NCBI GenBank assembly: GCA_029204225.1
Contig: CM055100.1
Span: 31,534,089 to 31,598,088, forward strand
Length of the DNA stretch: 64,000 nucleotides
From: Diphasiastrum complanatum
Lineage: Eukaryota > Streptophyta > Lycopodiopsida > Lycopodiales > Lycopodiaceae
Reading direction: 5' to 3'
Part shown: one piece after another, positions 9,508 through 20,005 of the stretch
Layout: every line of letters begins with the position of its first letter
Numbering within the stretch: position 1 is the stretch's first letter
Notes under the pieces: model-generated
Seen by the model: only the letters and a program-made list of their open reading frames with translations
Databases searched by the model: none
Told to the model about the DNA's origin: nothing
Program-made: the position numbers and the translations under genes

Positions 9508-10110
9508 ATTCTGGGTAGAAGCTACTGCCATAACCTATTACGTGCAGAACAGATCTAGCACCAAAGCCGTCAACAACAAAACTCCTTATGAAGTTTGGCA
9601 TGGGCACAAGCCTAGTGTCAGCCATTTAAAAATCTTTGGTTGTATATGGTTTGTTCACATTCCAAAATAGCTTAGAAAGAAACTGGATCATAGGACAAAT
9701 AAATGTATTTTCATTGGCTATCCTGATGAACATAAAGCTTATAAAGTTTATGATCCATCCACCAATGTAGTATTTGCCTCTAGGAATGTAATATTTTAAG
9801 AACATACATACTATGATTTCAAACAACCATCGATAAACGATGCTATTTCATTTCATCCTATTTTACATAGCATGGATTCTTCCAGCATTGATGTTCCTTC
9901 TACAGAACCTACAGCTATAGCTACGGAAGCCGAGCAGCCGACAATACCTGTCATCAGACCAGACCAAGCTATCTCGAACAGATCTGGAGAAATTCAAGAA
10001 GAAGCATCATCGCATCCTAGTCAACCAAATGTTTGCAGATCCTCACGGACTCGGACAGTTCCTAAGAGGTATGCACCTCAATCATTTTGGACTTCATTAA
10101 AAGAACCATA
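9508..10110 (+). pseudogene. C4 integrase C-terminal part and linker
   Basis: FWVEATAITYYVQNRSSTKAV (9509-9570), NKTPYEVWHGHKP and LKIFGCIWFVHIP are the post-catalytic part of copia integrase. A TAG at 9668-9670 is followed in frame by KCIFIGYPDEHKAYKVYDP-like text (about 9700-9755). The variable linker 9872-10111 (serine- and threonine-rich, then RSSRTRTVPKRYAP) joins integrase to RT. No DDE residue remains in this copy. Confidence 0.8.
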
Positions 10111-10789
10111 GAGCCTAGCCAAAGCAATTAACTCCAAGGATGCTGTGAAGTGGCAAGAAGTTATGGAAAACGAGTACAGCTCACTTTTGACGAATCAGAC
10201 CTGGACACTAGTCGCCTTTCCCACTCACAAGAGAGTTATCGACAGCAAGTGGATCTTCAAAAAGAAGATCAATTCTGATGGTTCCATTGCTAAATAGAAA
10301 GCACAACTGGTGGCTAAAGGATTCACTCAAGTCCAAAGAGTGGATTATCAAGAAATTTTCAGTCCTGTCGTCAAGATGCAGTCAATTAGGACTCTGATTG
10401 CGTTAGCAACCGTGGAAGACCTTGAAATGCACCAAATGGATGTCAAGACAACATTTCTCAATGACAATATTGAAGAGGAGTTGTACGCCTTCCAACCGGA
10501 AGGATTCGAAGTCAAAGGCCAAGAGCACAAAGTGTGCAAGCTACAGAAAGCAATCTATGGTCTGAAACATGCCGCAAGAGCATGGTTCGATAGAATCGAC
10601 TCTTATCTCATTCAATTGGGATTTGCAAACAATTCAGTTGACTGTAATGTTTATTCGAAACATATAGGCACCAATTCAGCTCACATAGCTCTTTATGTAG
10701 ATGATGCATTTATTTTGTCTAACGACACTTCTCTTCTGCACACTACTAAGAGTGATCAGTCAAAGGAATTTGACATGATGATTTGAGAG
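10111..10789 (+). pseudogene. C4 reverse transcriptase
   Basis: WQEVMENEYSSLLTNQTWTL (10150-10209), KWIFKKKINSDGSIAK, then TAG at 10297-10299, KAQLVAKGFTQVQRVDYQE, HQMDVKTTFLNDNIEEELY, KLQKAIYGLKHAARAWFDR and the catalytic LYVDD with YVDD at 10694-10705. A frameshift at the end (near 10787) passes into the RNase H frame. Apart from these it reads continuously for about 225 codons. Confidence 0.9.
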
Positions 10790-11676
10790 CTGTCCATTCT
10801 TTGCTAGGAATTCACATTACTAGAAATAGACTTCAAAAGAAGATCTATCTTAGCCAGCAGACATATCTAAAAGGCATTTTAGAAAAGTTTCATATGTCTG
10901 ATTGCAAAGCACTTGATACCCCAATGGATCCAAATATTGTATGGACTAAACCTACTAGTGTTGATTCTGATAGTGAAGTACTCGACCTAGCAAAGTACCC
11001 TTATCATTCACTAATAGGATCTTTGATGTATGCAATGCTGTGTACTAGACCAGATTTAGCATACATTGTTAGCACGTTAAGTCAATTCATGTCTAATCCT
11101 AGGATCTCTCATTGGAAAGCATTAAAGAGAGTGATGAGATATATTTAGGGAAGTTTAGATCAGATCTTATGTTATGATGGAAACACTATCGACCCACTCG
11201 TTCTGCGAGGCTACTCTGACTCAGATTGGGGAGGAACAGTCTCTACCAGAAAATCTACCTCTAGATTTTATTTTTATCTAGTAGAGGGACCGATTTCATG
11301 GAATCCAAAAAAGCAAAAACCAATTGCGCTTTCTTCGATAGAGGCAAAGTACATTCTAGCATGTCAAGCTTCAAAAGAAGCTATATGGATCAGGTTATTA
11401 TTTCACGACTTGCATCACACTCAGTTCAATGCTACCACCATTCTGTGTGACAACTTGAGCTGTATTTCAATGTCACTGAATCCTAGATTTCATGGCAAAT
11501 CCAAGCACATAAAAATCCAGTATCATTTCAAAAGTTTTCTCAGGGCAAGTGGTCCTTCAATGCTGCTACACAACAGAAATGGTCGTAGACATCTTCACCA
11601 AAGCGCTTCCCAAGATCAAGCACTAGAAGTTCTTCAACATGCTACTTGATGAAGATACCAAGGCACCAACCGTGAC
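10783..11676 (+). pseudogene. C4 RNase H
   Basis: Connection domain (LLGIHITRNRLQKKIYLSQQ, 10801-10860; TPMDPN; LIGSLMYAMLCTRPDLAYIV) then RNase H: GYSDSDWGGTVSTRKSTSRF (11209-11270), PISWNPKKQKPIALSSIEAK and TILCDNLSCISMSLNPRFHG (about 11438-11495). A TAG at 11147-11149 and a shift near 11540 break it. The glutamate normally in STESEY is kept as IEAKY. Confidence 0.88.
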
Positions 11677-11688
11677 CTTAAGGGGGAC
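11677..11688 (+). promoter_or_regulatory. C4 polypurine tract
   Basis: CTTAAGGGGGAC lies immediately before the LTR start TGCTGAAAATTAAG at 11689. Confidence 0.85.
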
Positions 11689-12711
11689 TGCTGAAAATTA
11701 AGCCACAGTTGTCTCCTTGGAATCACAAACTCAGACAACCAACTTATTTGAAGAACATCTACAACGGGCTTTCGGCTGATCTCCAGCAAAGGGTAACCAA
11801 TCTTGTCATAATTTCAAGTTCAGATGTTAAGTTTAATAACTTGAAGTCATTGAAGACTTGGCCATCTTCAAGGGCTTCCGCAAACTTGCATTTAGAACAA
11901 GTCTATAGAAATACATTACTTTCGAGACAGTCTATAGAAATAAACTATGTTTGAGATAGCTTTGCAAAATGTTCGTGAAGAGAGAGAAAATTCTCGAAGG
12001 TGTTAAATTTTCTTGAGTTAAACTGTTTTAAAGAAACCTTCGCCTTTTTAAGAGCACCTTCGTCTTTTTCGCAAAATTCCGAAGAAAGAGAAAAATGTCG
12101 AAGGTCATCTACTTTGAATGAGAAACGTTCCCAGCCACTTTTCAAAATTTGCGAAGTGAGAGAAAGGCACTTCCCTTATAAAGCAAAGTGAGAGATTTTG
12201 CGATGTCCTCGTCCGCGTCAACGATCTTGATTTGTTGACCGTATATACTATGTACGATTGTCACAAAATCCGTATACTTCCAAGTGCGATGGCTTTTCTA
12301 ATTACGTGACAAGCATTCAATGTAGTTAATACATGAATGAAATCTATAAATAGATCATCCAAGCATAGATTATGGGTTGTTCCGTCCATGAGACGTATTA
12401 TTTGAGCCTCCCAATTACACCGTCAATTTTTTGTTGTAAAATTGCTATTTGTATTGTGCTTCAGTGTAATATAGCATCAGCAGTTTTTCTGTCTGTGTAT
12501 AACGTAGATGAATACCTGTTGTGATTGAATGCACTCTTTCGCTGTTTGATCGCGCTTGTTTACTCACTCTGATCAGAATACGGACATCTACGACTCCTCA
12601 GTTTCTGATCAGACGATGGTTGTCTTTGGCGCTTGAGGAACTCACGATATCATACTGCTCTTCCATTATTTCAGAACCGTACTTCACTTTGAATCTGATT
12701 TTTTAGTAACA
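11689..12711 (+). repeat. C4 3' LTR
   Basis: It begins TGCTGAAAAT at 11689. A candidate end is ATTTTTAGTAACA at 12711, giving partly complementary termini and a length of about 1.02 kb. A TATA box TATAAATA is at 12345-12352. The U3 part (11950-12190) is unusually rich in TTCGCAAAA/GCGAAG words. The right end is inferred because no second LTR exists to align with. Confidence 0.65.
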
Positions 12712-13779
12712 CCACACACAAACCATTTGTAATCTCTTCGGTGGATTGTACTCTTGTTTACGAGAGTATGAATTAATTTTTAAGATCCTATTGGGCAATT
12801 AGAACACTTAAAGCTATGATTACATTTAGCATAGGCTATTTATTAGACTGGTTTTGCATCTAGCAGCTGATTAGAATGGGAGAGCTGTTCCGCAATATTC
12901 CTGCTCTCTTCTCCATTCGCGTTCTTCTATCTCTCTTGTCCCATCATTTCTTAGACTGCTGATGTGGTTATCAAACATCCGTGATTGTACCTACTTCAAG
13001 GATCTTACAATCTAATACCAAAAAAGTCATTTCAAGATGAAAAAAAGAGAGACATGTTCAGATAAATGGTTATGCTGTTCTTTCTGATGATGAAGGGAAT
13101 ATGCGGATGATGGTAATGCTGTGATTGAGACACGACATTGACAAAAATGTTCTAGGAAGTGATCTTATGAGATGGGCACCCTCCAAGACTTTTGCTATAT
13201 AGACTTTTGCTCCAACGAGGTCTGTGTTTCATAGGAAAGGGACAGCTTCTGAGCTTTGAAATGTTAGCACCTTTGGATTGCCTGCAAAGAACACTTTGGA
13301 TCGTTAACAACAACTACTTTTTGCAAATACTGCCACAGGCAGGTGACAGGGCACGGGCAATGATCACTTCGTAGATAGAGAGGGCTGGGAAATCAGCAGG
13401 TTACTGTGCTCCATATTTTCAGCATGTTCTTCCAGCCAGCAACTGGCAGTAGTTTCTTCTATTTCTTGCTGTAGAAGCTTTTTTTCTCTTTTTAGATATA
13501 GTTTGAGGATAGTCCTCTTGGTTTTTAGTAAACAAGGCCTATCTTCTTGTCTCTTCTTTTCATTTTGCCTTCTGCTTGTGCATTCCTCGTGTTGTTTTAA
13601 AGCTGGGATCATCTTTACCTATCAATTTGGTTCCTCAAGAATCTTCTCATCCTTTGCAACTCCCGGATTTCAATCCTCTTGTTCGGCGTAGAGAAAAGAG
13701 ACCTGCTTTACCTTCAGACCATCCTTCCAATGCAAAAATTAAAATGTCGACTAGTCGATTAGTAGGAGAATAATACAAC
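12712..13779 (-). repeat. Probable 3' LTR of C5 (extent uncertain)
   Basis: No protein domain is recognised. On the minus strand C5's polypurine tract is followed at 13780 by TGTTGTATTATTCTCC, a good LTR start, so the region to the left should be its 3' LTR. A minus-strand TATA-like TCTATATAGC lies at 13194-13203. The left end cannot be placed; it may reach close to 12712. Short plus-strand ORFs at 13503-13773 have no recognised content. Confidence 0.4.
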
Positions 13780-13780
13780 A

Positions 13781-14179
13781 CTTCCCCTTAATCTAAATCC
13801 ATGAATGTCTTGACCTTTAAACTTAGTTCTACACAGAACTTTCTGTGTGTATCCAAGCTTAATGCTTTCAACATATCTGCTGTCATATCTTGGTTTCAAC
13901 AATACTGCAATCTGACCTCTTTGTCGATAACTTTGCTTCTGACAATGTAATACTTGAGTTCAATGTGCTTACTCCTAGAATGAAATCTAGAGTTGGCTGA
14001 CAAGGCAATGGCACTCTGATTATCAGAAAATAGTATTGTCGGAACATATTGATTTAGATTGATATCTGAAAGTAAGTTTCTCGATCAAATTGTTTCCTTT
14101 GTAGCTTGTGAGACTGCGATATACTCTGATTCTGTAGAAGATAGAACTATCGAAGTTTGCTTGCGACTGTTCCAAGAAA
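13781..14179 (-). pseudogene. C5 RNase H, downstream half, and polypurine tract
   Basis: Minus-strand text starts ISWNSRKQTSIVLSSTESEY (14179-14115), continues SQATKETI and the CDNQS-like ILFSDNQSAIALSANSRFHS (about 14030-13975), and ends at a PPT reading TTAAGGGGAAG on the minus strand (about 13781-13791). It is the missing C-terminal part of the RNase H at 18571-19025. Confidence 0.8.
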
Positions 14180-14289
14180 TGTTGGAAAAGAGGGGTGTGA
14201 GAAATGAAAATAGCTCGAAAGGAACGAACATGAAAAGAAACGAACTCAAAACTCGAAAAACTCGAACAACCACGAAAAAAATCTAGAAA

Positions 14290-17055
14290 TGATTTGCAAC
14301 AAAAACTTGAAAATTATCGAAAAAGGCTAGAAATGCGAACAAGCTAGAAAAATCTAAAACAGACTTGAAAAAATCTCAAAAAAAAAAAATCTAGCAAAAT
14401 CTAGAAAAAGCTCAAAAATTATCGAGAATTGCAAACAGACTCAAAGAAACCTAGAAAAATCTAGAAACTCGAACAATCTCGAAAAAACTCGAACAATCTC
14501 GACAAATCTTAGAAAAATCTCAAAGAACATGAAAAAAAATTCTAGAAAAATTCTCGAAAAATTCTAGAAAAATGTCAAAAAACACGAGAAAAATCTTGAA
14601 AATAACTCGAAAATTCTAGAGAAATCTCAAAATACACGGAAAAAAAAAACTTGAAAATTGCAAACATGTTTGAAAAAACCTAGACAAACTCTCAAAAAAA
14701 CACGAAAAACAATTTAGAAAAAACTCGAACATTCTCGAAAAGGCTCAACAATCATGCGAAAAATCTCGAAAAATCTAGAAAAAGTTCAAAAGGCTCAAAA
14801 ATCCTCGAAAAGGTTCAAAAAATACGAACAGGCTCTACAAAATTTCGAAATAAGACACGAACAAGCTCAAAAAAAACTGAAAACAGTAGGACGCAAAAAA
14901 TCTCAAAAGTTGAAACAAACGCGAAAACGAGAACAACTAAGAAAGCGAGAAAGGCTCTAAAAGAAAACGAAGTCGCGAAAAACTAGAAAAGAAGAAGTCG
15001 CGAAAAATCTGAAAAGATAAAGTCGTGAAAAAAAACTGAAAAAGATGAAGTCACAAGAAAAACTAGAAAAGATAAACTCCAAAAAATGAAAACCCTTGAG
15101 AAACGCGACAAAAATACGAAAAAAAAACTATCTCAAAACAGATGAAAAAAACACAAAAAACTCCTAAAAAACATGAAAAGACGCGAGAAAAATACGAAAA
15201 GAATAAAAAAAACACGAAAAAATAAGAAAAAATACTAGAAAATACACGAAAAAGCTCAGAAAAAAGTTCGAAAAGAACTTGAAAAACTCAGAGAAAATAC
15301 GGAAAAGCTCGAAAAAAACGCGAAATACGAAAAAGCTCAAACACAACACGAAAAGGCCCAAAAAAAAGTGAAAAAAATACGAAAAGAATTAGAAAAAATT
15401 CGAAAACACACGAAAAACTTGAAAACACATGAAAAACTCGATAACACATGAAAAACTCAAAAACACACGAAAAAAGCTCACAAAGACTCGAAATCAGGAA
15501 GACGCAAAAGAGCTCGAAACTCGAAAAAACATGAAAAAGAGACTCGAAAATACTGCAGGACGCAGAAAAAAACTTGAAAGTCGAAACAAACTCGAAAAGC
15601 GTGAAAAAAATGAAGAAAGAGAAAGGCTTGAAAAAAATGAAGTCGCTAAGAGATCTCGAAAATAACAAGGTCGCAAAAAAAACTAGAAAATAAAAAATCG
15701 CGAAAAACTAAAAAAGATAGTCTCCAAAAAATGAAAAACTTTGAGAATCGCTATCTCGAAATAGATGAAAAAAGCACAAAAAGCTCAGAAAAAACACGAA
15801 AAGATGCGAGAAAAATACGAAAAGAATCAGAAAAAAACATGAAAAAAAAACTAGAGAATACACTAAAAAGCTCAAAAAAAAGCTCGAAAAGAACTTGAAA
15901 AAGCTCAGAGAACACGGAAAAGCTAAAAAAAAATGCGAAATACGAAAAAGCTCAGACACAACACGAAAAGGCACGAAAAAATACGAAAAAAGAATTAGAA
16001 AAAACTTGAAAACACACGAAAAACTCGAAAACACTAGAAAAACTCGATAACACACGAAAAAATCTCCCAAAGACTCGAAATCAACAAGACACAAAAGAGC
16101 TCAAAACTCGAAAAAAAGACTCGAAAAAACTGCAGGACACAAAAAAAAGCTCGAAAGCATGAAAAAAACGAAACAGAGAGAAAGGCTCAATAAAAACGAA
16201 GTCGCTAGGAGATCTTGAAAAAAACAAAGTCGCGAAAAAAATTGGGAAAAAAAAAGTCTCGAAAAACTAGAAAAGATAGTCTCCAAAAAATGAAAAACTT
16301 TGAGAAACGCAAAAAAAATACGAAAAAAAACTATCTCGAAACAGATGAAAAAAACACAAAAAGCTCAGAAAAAACACGAAAAGACGCGAAAAAATATGAA
16401 AAGAATCAGAAAAAAACACGAAAAGACATTAAAAAAAAACTAGAAAATACACTAAAAAGCTCAGAAAAAAACTCGAAAAGAACTTGAAAACGCTTAGAGA
16501 AAACACGAAAAAGTTGAAAAAAATACGATATACAAAAAAGCTCAGACACAACACGAAAAGGCACGAAAAAACGTGAAAAAAATACGAAAAGAATTAGAAA
16601 AAACCCGAAAACACACGAAAAAAGCTCCCAAAGACTCGAAATCAGCAAGACGCAAAAGAGCTCGAAACTCGAAAAAACACGAAAAAGAGACTCGGAAAAA
16701 CTGTAGGACACAAAAAAAAACTCGAAAGTCGAAACAAACTTGAAAAGCGTGAAAAAAATGAAAAAAGAGATAAAGGCTCAAAAAAACGAAGTCGTTAGGA
16801 GGTCTCGAAAAAAACGAAATCACAAAAAAAACTGAAAAAGAAAAAGTCATGAAAAACTAGAAAAGATAGTCTCCAAAAATGAAAAACTTTGATAAACGTG
16901 AAAAAAATACGAAAAAAAACTATCTCGAAACAGATGAAAAAAGCACATAAAGCTCAGAAAAAACATGAAAAGATGCGAGAAAAATACGAAAAAAATTAGA
17001 AAAAAACACGAAAATACATGAAGAAAAAATTAGAAAATACACTAAAAAGCTCAGA
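14290..17055. repeat. Adenine-rich higher-order tandem array, about 590-bp unit
   Basis: It is built from short words such as CTCGAAAA, CACGAAAA, TACGAAAA and CTAGAAAA. From about 14960 a longer period appears: CTATCTC plus AACAGATGAAAAAA-like text recurs at 15128, 15751, 16331 and 16920 (spacings 623, 580, 589), each preceded by CTCCAAAAAATGAAAA and followed by CTCAGAAAAAACA. Four copies share most of their sequence. Long ORFs in it (lysine/arginine-rich one way, serine/phenylalanine-rich the other) are composition artefacts. The words match the U5 end of LTR-A (34446-34540). Confidence 0.85.
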
Positions 17056-17790
17056 ACCGGTCGAGATTTGATTGAAATGTTTCGGTTGAGATTTGACTGA
17101 AATGCTTCGGTCGAGATCTGACTAAAATCCTTCGGTCGAGATTTGATTGAAATGCTTCGGTCGAAATTTGACAAAAATGCTTCAGTCAAAATTTGACTGA
17201 AATGCTTCGGTCGAGATCTGACTGAAAGCCTTCGGTCGAGATCTGAGTGATTGTGTGCGGTGGAGAGCTAAAGAGAATGCCTCGGTCGAGATTTGAAGTT
17301 TAGACTTGGACGAGAAGTGAACGCGTTTTGGCTCGAATTTGAAGGAGAAGCGCGGGCGAGATTTCTCAGAAGTGAACGCCTTCTGGCTCGGTTGAGATTT
17401 GAAGGGGGCCGCGAGTGAGATTTCAAAAGAATGTCTCGGTCGAGATTTGAATTGGAGACGCGGGCAAAATCTGATTGTTTTGCTTCGGTCGAGATCTGAT
17501 TGAAGCTTCTAGTCGAGATTCGACAGAAGTTTCCAATCGAAATTTTAAGTGCAGACGCGGGCGAGATCTGACTATTTTTTTGATTTTTTTGGTAAGCACT
17601 TGCATTGGTCGAGATGGTAATGGAGAGGCGACTTGGCTGAGATGGGACGTGAATGTCTCGGCTGAGTTGGGACGCGAAGAACTCGGCTGAGTTGGGATGC
17701 GAATGACTTGGTTGAGATGGGACACGAATGACTCGGCTGAGTTGGGACGTGAATGACTTGGCTGAGTTGGGAGAGAAAGAGAGGCGGCTT
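17056..17790. repeat. 25-bp minisatellite with two sequence variants
   Basis: From 17056 units such as TTCGGTCGAGATTTGACTGAAATGC repeat every 25 bp with few changes to about 17245. A more irregular middle (17245-17600) keeps GGTCGAGATTTGA cores, then a second run (17630-17780) has units of the form GGCTGAGTTGGGACGTGAATGACTC, also 25 bp. Both variants share a GG(T/C)(C/T)GAG core and the period, so they look like diverged subfamilies of one array. Confidence 0.85.
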
Positions 17791-17876
17791 AGATGGTGAC
17801 GCGAAGGATGTGTAGACGATGGGTAAACTGTGTGTAATGTATGTAGGACGTGTGGAGGGTGGTTGCAGGTCGATTT

Positions 17877-18302
17877 TGAGCATGGAGTAGGTACATTTCA
17901 CAAAAGCTCCTCTTCACAAAGAGGGAGTCTCTTAAATAAGCAAGAGAGCTCCTTAGGTGGCATCCTAGTGACATTTCCACATTACATAAACTACAAGTGA
18001 AATAATGCTCTCCACTAGAGGTCACCATCAAAAGGTGGCTCACTAAACTTTTTTTAAGAGGGGTCTACTTGCATTTATTACTTTGCCTAGAAATACTAGT
18101 TCCTACATGGTCATTCCATATTCCGGGATTCACCATGAGGCTTACACAGTTCTTGCTTGTCATTCCTAACTACTCGGCTCTCATACTCGGCTCTCAGTCC
18201 TCGTTCGTCTCATCTTCTCAAAGACCTCCTCGCTCTAAGGTGAGAGGTGCTCTTGGGTAGCTCTGGTCGAGTATCTTGGGGATTTGTCGGAATCAGCCAA
18301 CA
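17877..18302 (-). repeat. LTR-B, copy 1
   Basis: About 425 bp that matches 63246-63679 closely along its whole length. On the minus strand it starts TGTTGGCTGATT at 18302 and ends CTCCATGCTCA at 17877, with a TATA-like CTTATTTAAGAGACTCCC (plus positions about 17925-17945). No internal domain is attached. It is adjacent to LTR-A sequence on the right and the minisatellite side on the left, so it is most likely a solo LTR that landed in the expanded LTR-A. Confidence 0.75.
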
Positions 18303-18570
18303 TCGACACTCTGACAAATACCTTAAAAACTGATTTACAGGTACCTTAAACCGTGAAGGGCACCTTTGGTAGTTGTAGGACAGTGTTGTCTTTTTCGCCT
18401 TTCTCGCCTGTGGAAATTCAAGTGTTTATGCAGACAGTCGCGTTTTATTCGTCTGTCTTATTTTACATGTAAATATGCAGACTGTGCGACGACACGAGTA
18501 AAAAATACAGCAGCATGAATGGAGACAGATTAACATAGGATTTAGGAGAGTAAAGTAGATAAACCCAACA
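18303..18570 (-). repeat. LTR-A U3 end of the nested insertion
   Basis: It matches 35540-35805 and 38560-38863 base for base over long runs (GACACTCTGACAAAT, GATTTACAGG, TTTTCGCCT, TGTAAATATGCAGACTGTGCGAC, GATTAACATAGGATTTAGGAGAGTA read on plus). On minus it starts with TGTTGGG at 18570, directly against RNase H text of C5. Confidence 0.8.
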
Positions 18571-19700
18571 TGAAATGGGACCATTGTTGAGGAAGAATTA
18601 AATTCAAAAGTGGATTTACGAGTGTCTACATCTCCTTCCCAACTTGCATCTATGAAACCAATGAGTAAATTGAGTTTGTCGTTGTCGACTGATCCATAAT
18701 AAATGCAAAAATCCATAGTAGCTCGAAGATATCTGATGACTTGGATAAGAGTCTTCCAATGTGTCATACCAGGGTAGTCATACTGACTTAAGGAGCTAAT
18801 TGCAAAAGTTATGTTTGGCATGATACAGATCATTGCGTACATAAGAGATCCTATCATCGAATGATAAGGATACTCACGCATCTGCTCCTCTTTGATTGTT
18901 TGGGGACACTGGTCCTTTGACAATTTGAGACATGGTTCCATTGGTGAGAGAACTAACTTGCAATAAACTAGATTATATCTGACTAACATATTGTAGATGT
19001 ACTTCTGTTGAGTAACGTAGATCAACTTTCGATATCTGTCTCTGTGGATTTATTACTAAGGCAGAAATGAGCTTCACCCAGATCGGTCATGTCAAATTTA
19101 GAAGATAGCATTGATTTGTCTTCTTTTATCATATCGATACTGTTGTCGAAAAGCAATGTGTCATCTATGTATAAAGTGATAATGATAAAAGGCTGCTACA
19201 CTGTCTTGAAGCAAACATTCGAATCTAAAGAGCTTGGTGTGTAGCCGTGATCAATGAAGAAAGTATTGATCCTTTGAAACCATGCTCGAACAGATTGCTT
19301 CAAGCCATAAAGTGCCTTATGGAGTTTGCATACATGATTATGTTTACCTTCAATACTATAACCTTCGGGTTGCACTATGTAAATGTCTTCTTCAATAACT
19401 CCATTAAGGTATGCTGTCTGTACATCCATTTGATGTATTTCCAAATCTGTTGTAGTAACAAATGATAATAAAAGTCAGATAGAAGAATGCTTGACTACTG
19501 GACTGAAGGTCTCAGTGTAATCGACATTGTATACCTGAGAAAATCCTCTTGCTGCAAGTCGGGCTTTTCTTCTGTCGATGCTTCCATCTGCTTTGTACTT
19601 GACTTTGAAAATCCATTTGCAATCAACTATGTTTCTGCTAGCAAGTAACAATTGTCCATGTCTGGTTCTTGATAAGAGATGAATACTCTTTATCCATAGG
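18571..19700 (-). pseudogene. C5 reverse transcriptase and RNase H (upstream half)
   Basis: Minus strand: [20 protein letters not shown]-type text around 19625-19565, HQMDVQTAYLNGVIEEDIY (19438-19380), KLHKALYGLKQSVRAWFQR (19325-19270), catalytic YIDD coded at 19160-19171, IYVTQQKYIYNML (19022-18985), LMYAMICIMPNITFAISSLS and GFIDASWEGDVDTRKSTFEF (about 18685-18625). A frameshift near 18615 precedes the break at 18570. Several stops and frameshifts (19085, 19460-19530) are seen. Confidence 0.85.
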
Positions 19701-20005
19701 TTCTTTCTAGAGATCGAAATCGGGCTGATTGAGTGCCTCTTTGAAAGTTGTCAGCTTTTGAACAAGGTAGGCTGCAGACTCATCGATATACCTTACAGGT
19801 GGTCTGCTAGTTCTTGATGATCTTCTGGAGAATAGAGGAAGTTGATCATTTTCATCATACTGTAGTTGCTGAATTGCAACTTCATCATCTTCGGATTCAC
19901 CGTTGATATGTTGTTCGTCGAAAGTGGATGAGCTTGGACCTTCAATGGGAATAGTCGACTGAGGAACCTCAAAATTCAATATGTCGGATGAGTCAGACAA
20001 GTCGG
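19701..20005 (-). pseudogene. C5 integrase-RT linker
   Basis: This acidic, serine-rich segment (20000-19707) ends in RRSSRTSRPPVRYIDESAAY and [15 protein letters not shown]. That is the variable linker of copia Pol followed by the conserved EAL..PD motif before RT. It is one open frame of 97 codons. Confidence 0.75.

Larger units (their letters stand above)
9035..12711 (+). mobile_element. Ty1/copia retrotransposon C4 with 3' LTR, integrase core deleted
   Basis: Order on the plus strand: nucleocapsid knuckle, protease, integrase tail, RT, RNase H, PPT, 3' LTR. The capsid and 5' LTR are missing. The protease is joined near 9507 directly to the C-terminal third of integrase, so the DDE core is gone. 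It is otherwise one of the better-preserved copies: RT and RNase H need only a few changes to be read through. Confidence 0.88.
14180..18570 (-). mobile_element. Nested LTR-A insertion expanded by tandem arrays
   Basis: The minus-strand left end TGTTGGGTTTATCTACTTTA at 18570 matches the start of family-A LTRs (38863, 52048). The other end, CCAACA at 14185-14180, followed inward by about 95 bp matching 34427-34520, matches their end. Only one LTR start and one LTR end are present, in solo-LTR order, but the unit is 4391 bp instead of 1065-1380. The excess is an A-rich array (14290-17055), a 25-bp minisatellite (17056-17790) and an LTR-B (17877-18302). The TSD is AGAAA/TGAAA, one mismatch. Confidence 0.7.

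Noticed and set aside
14754-16850. Long ORFs in the A-rich array (lysine/arginine/glutamate-rich on plus, serine/phenylalanine-rich on minus)
   Set aside because: They follow from the repeated GAAAA/CTCGAAA words. Overlapping ORFs exist in several frames and no domain or start context is present.
17056-17790. Possible CRISPR-like array
   Set aside because: The 25-bp units follow each other without unique spacers and the window is clearly plant nuclear DNA.
18303-18570. C5 RNase H simply deleted up to its own 3' LTR by microhomology
   Set aside because: This was my first reading. It was dropped because the missing RNase H half, PPT and LTR start are found at 13780-14179, with a near-identical 5-bp flank on both sides of the intervening block.
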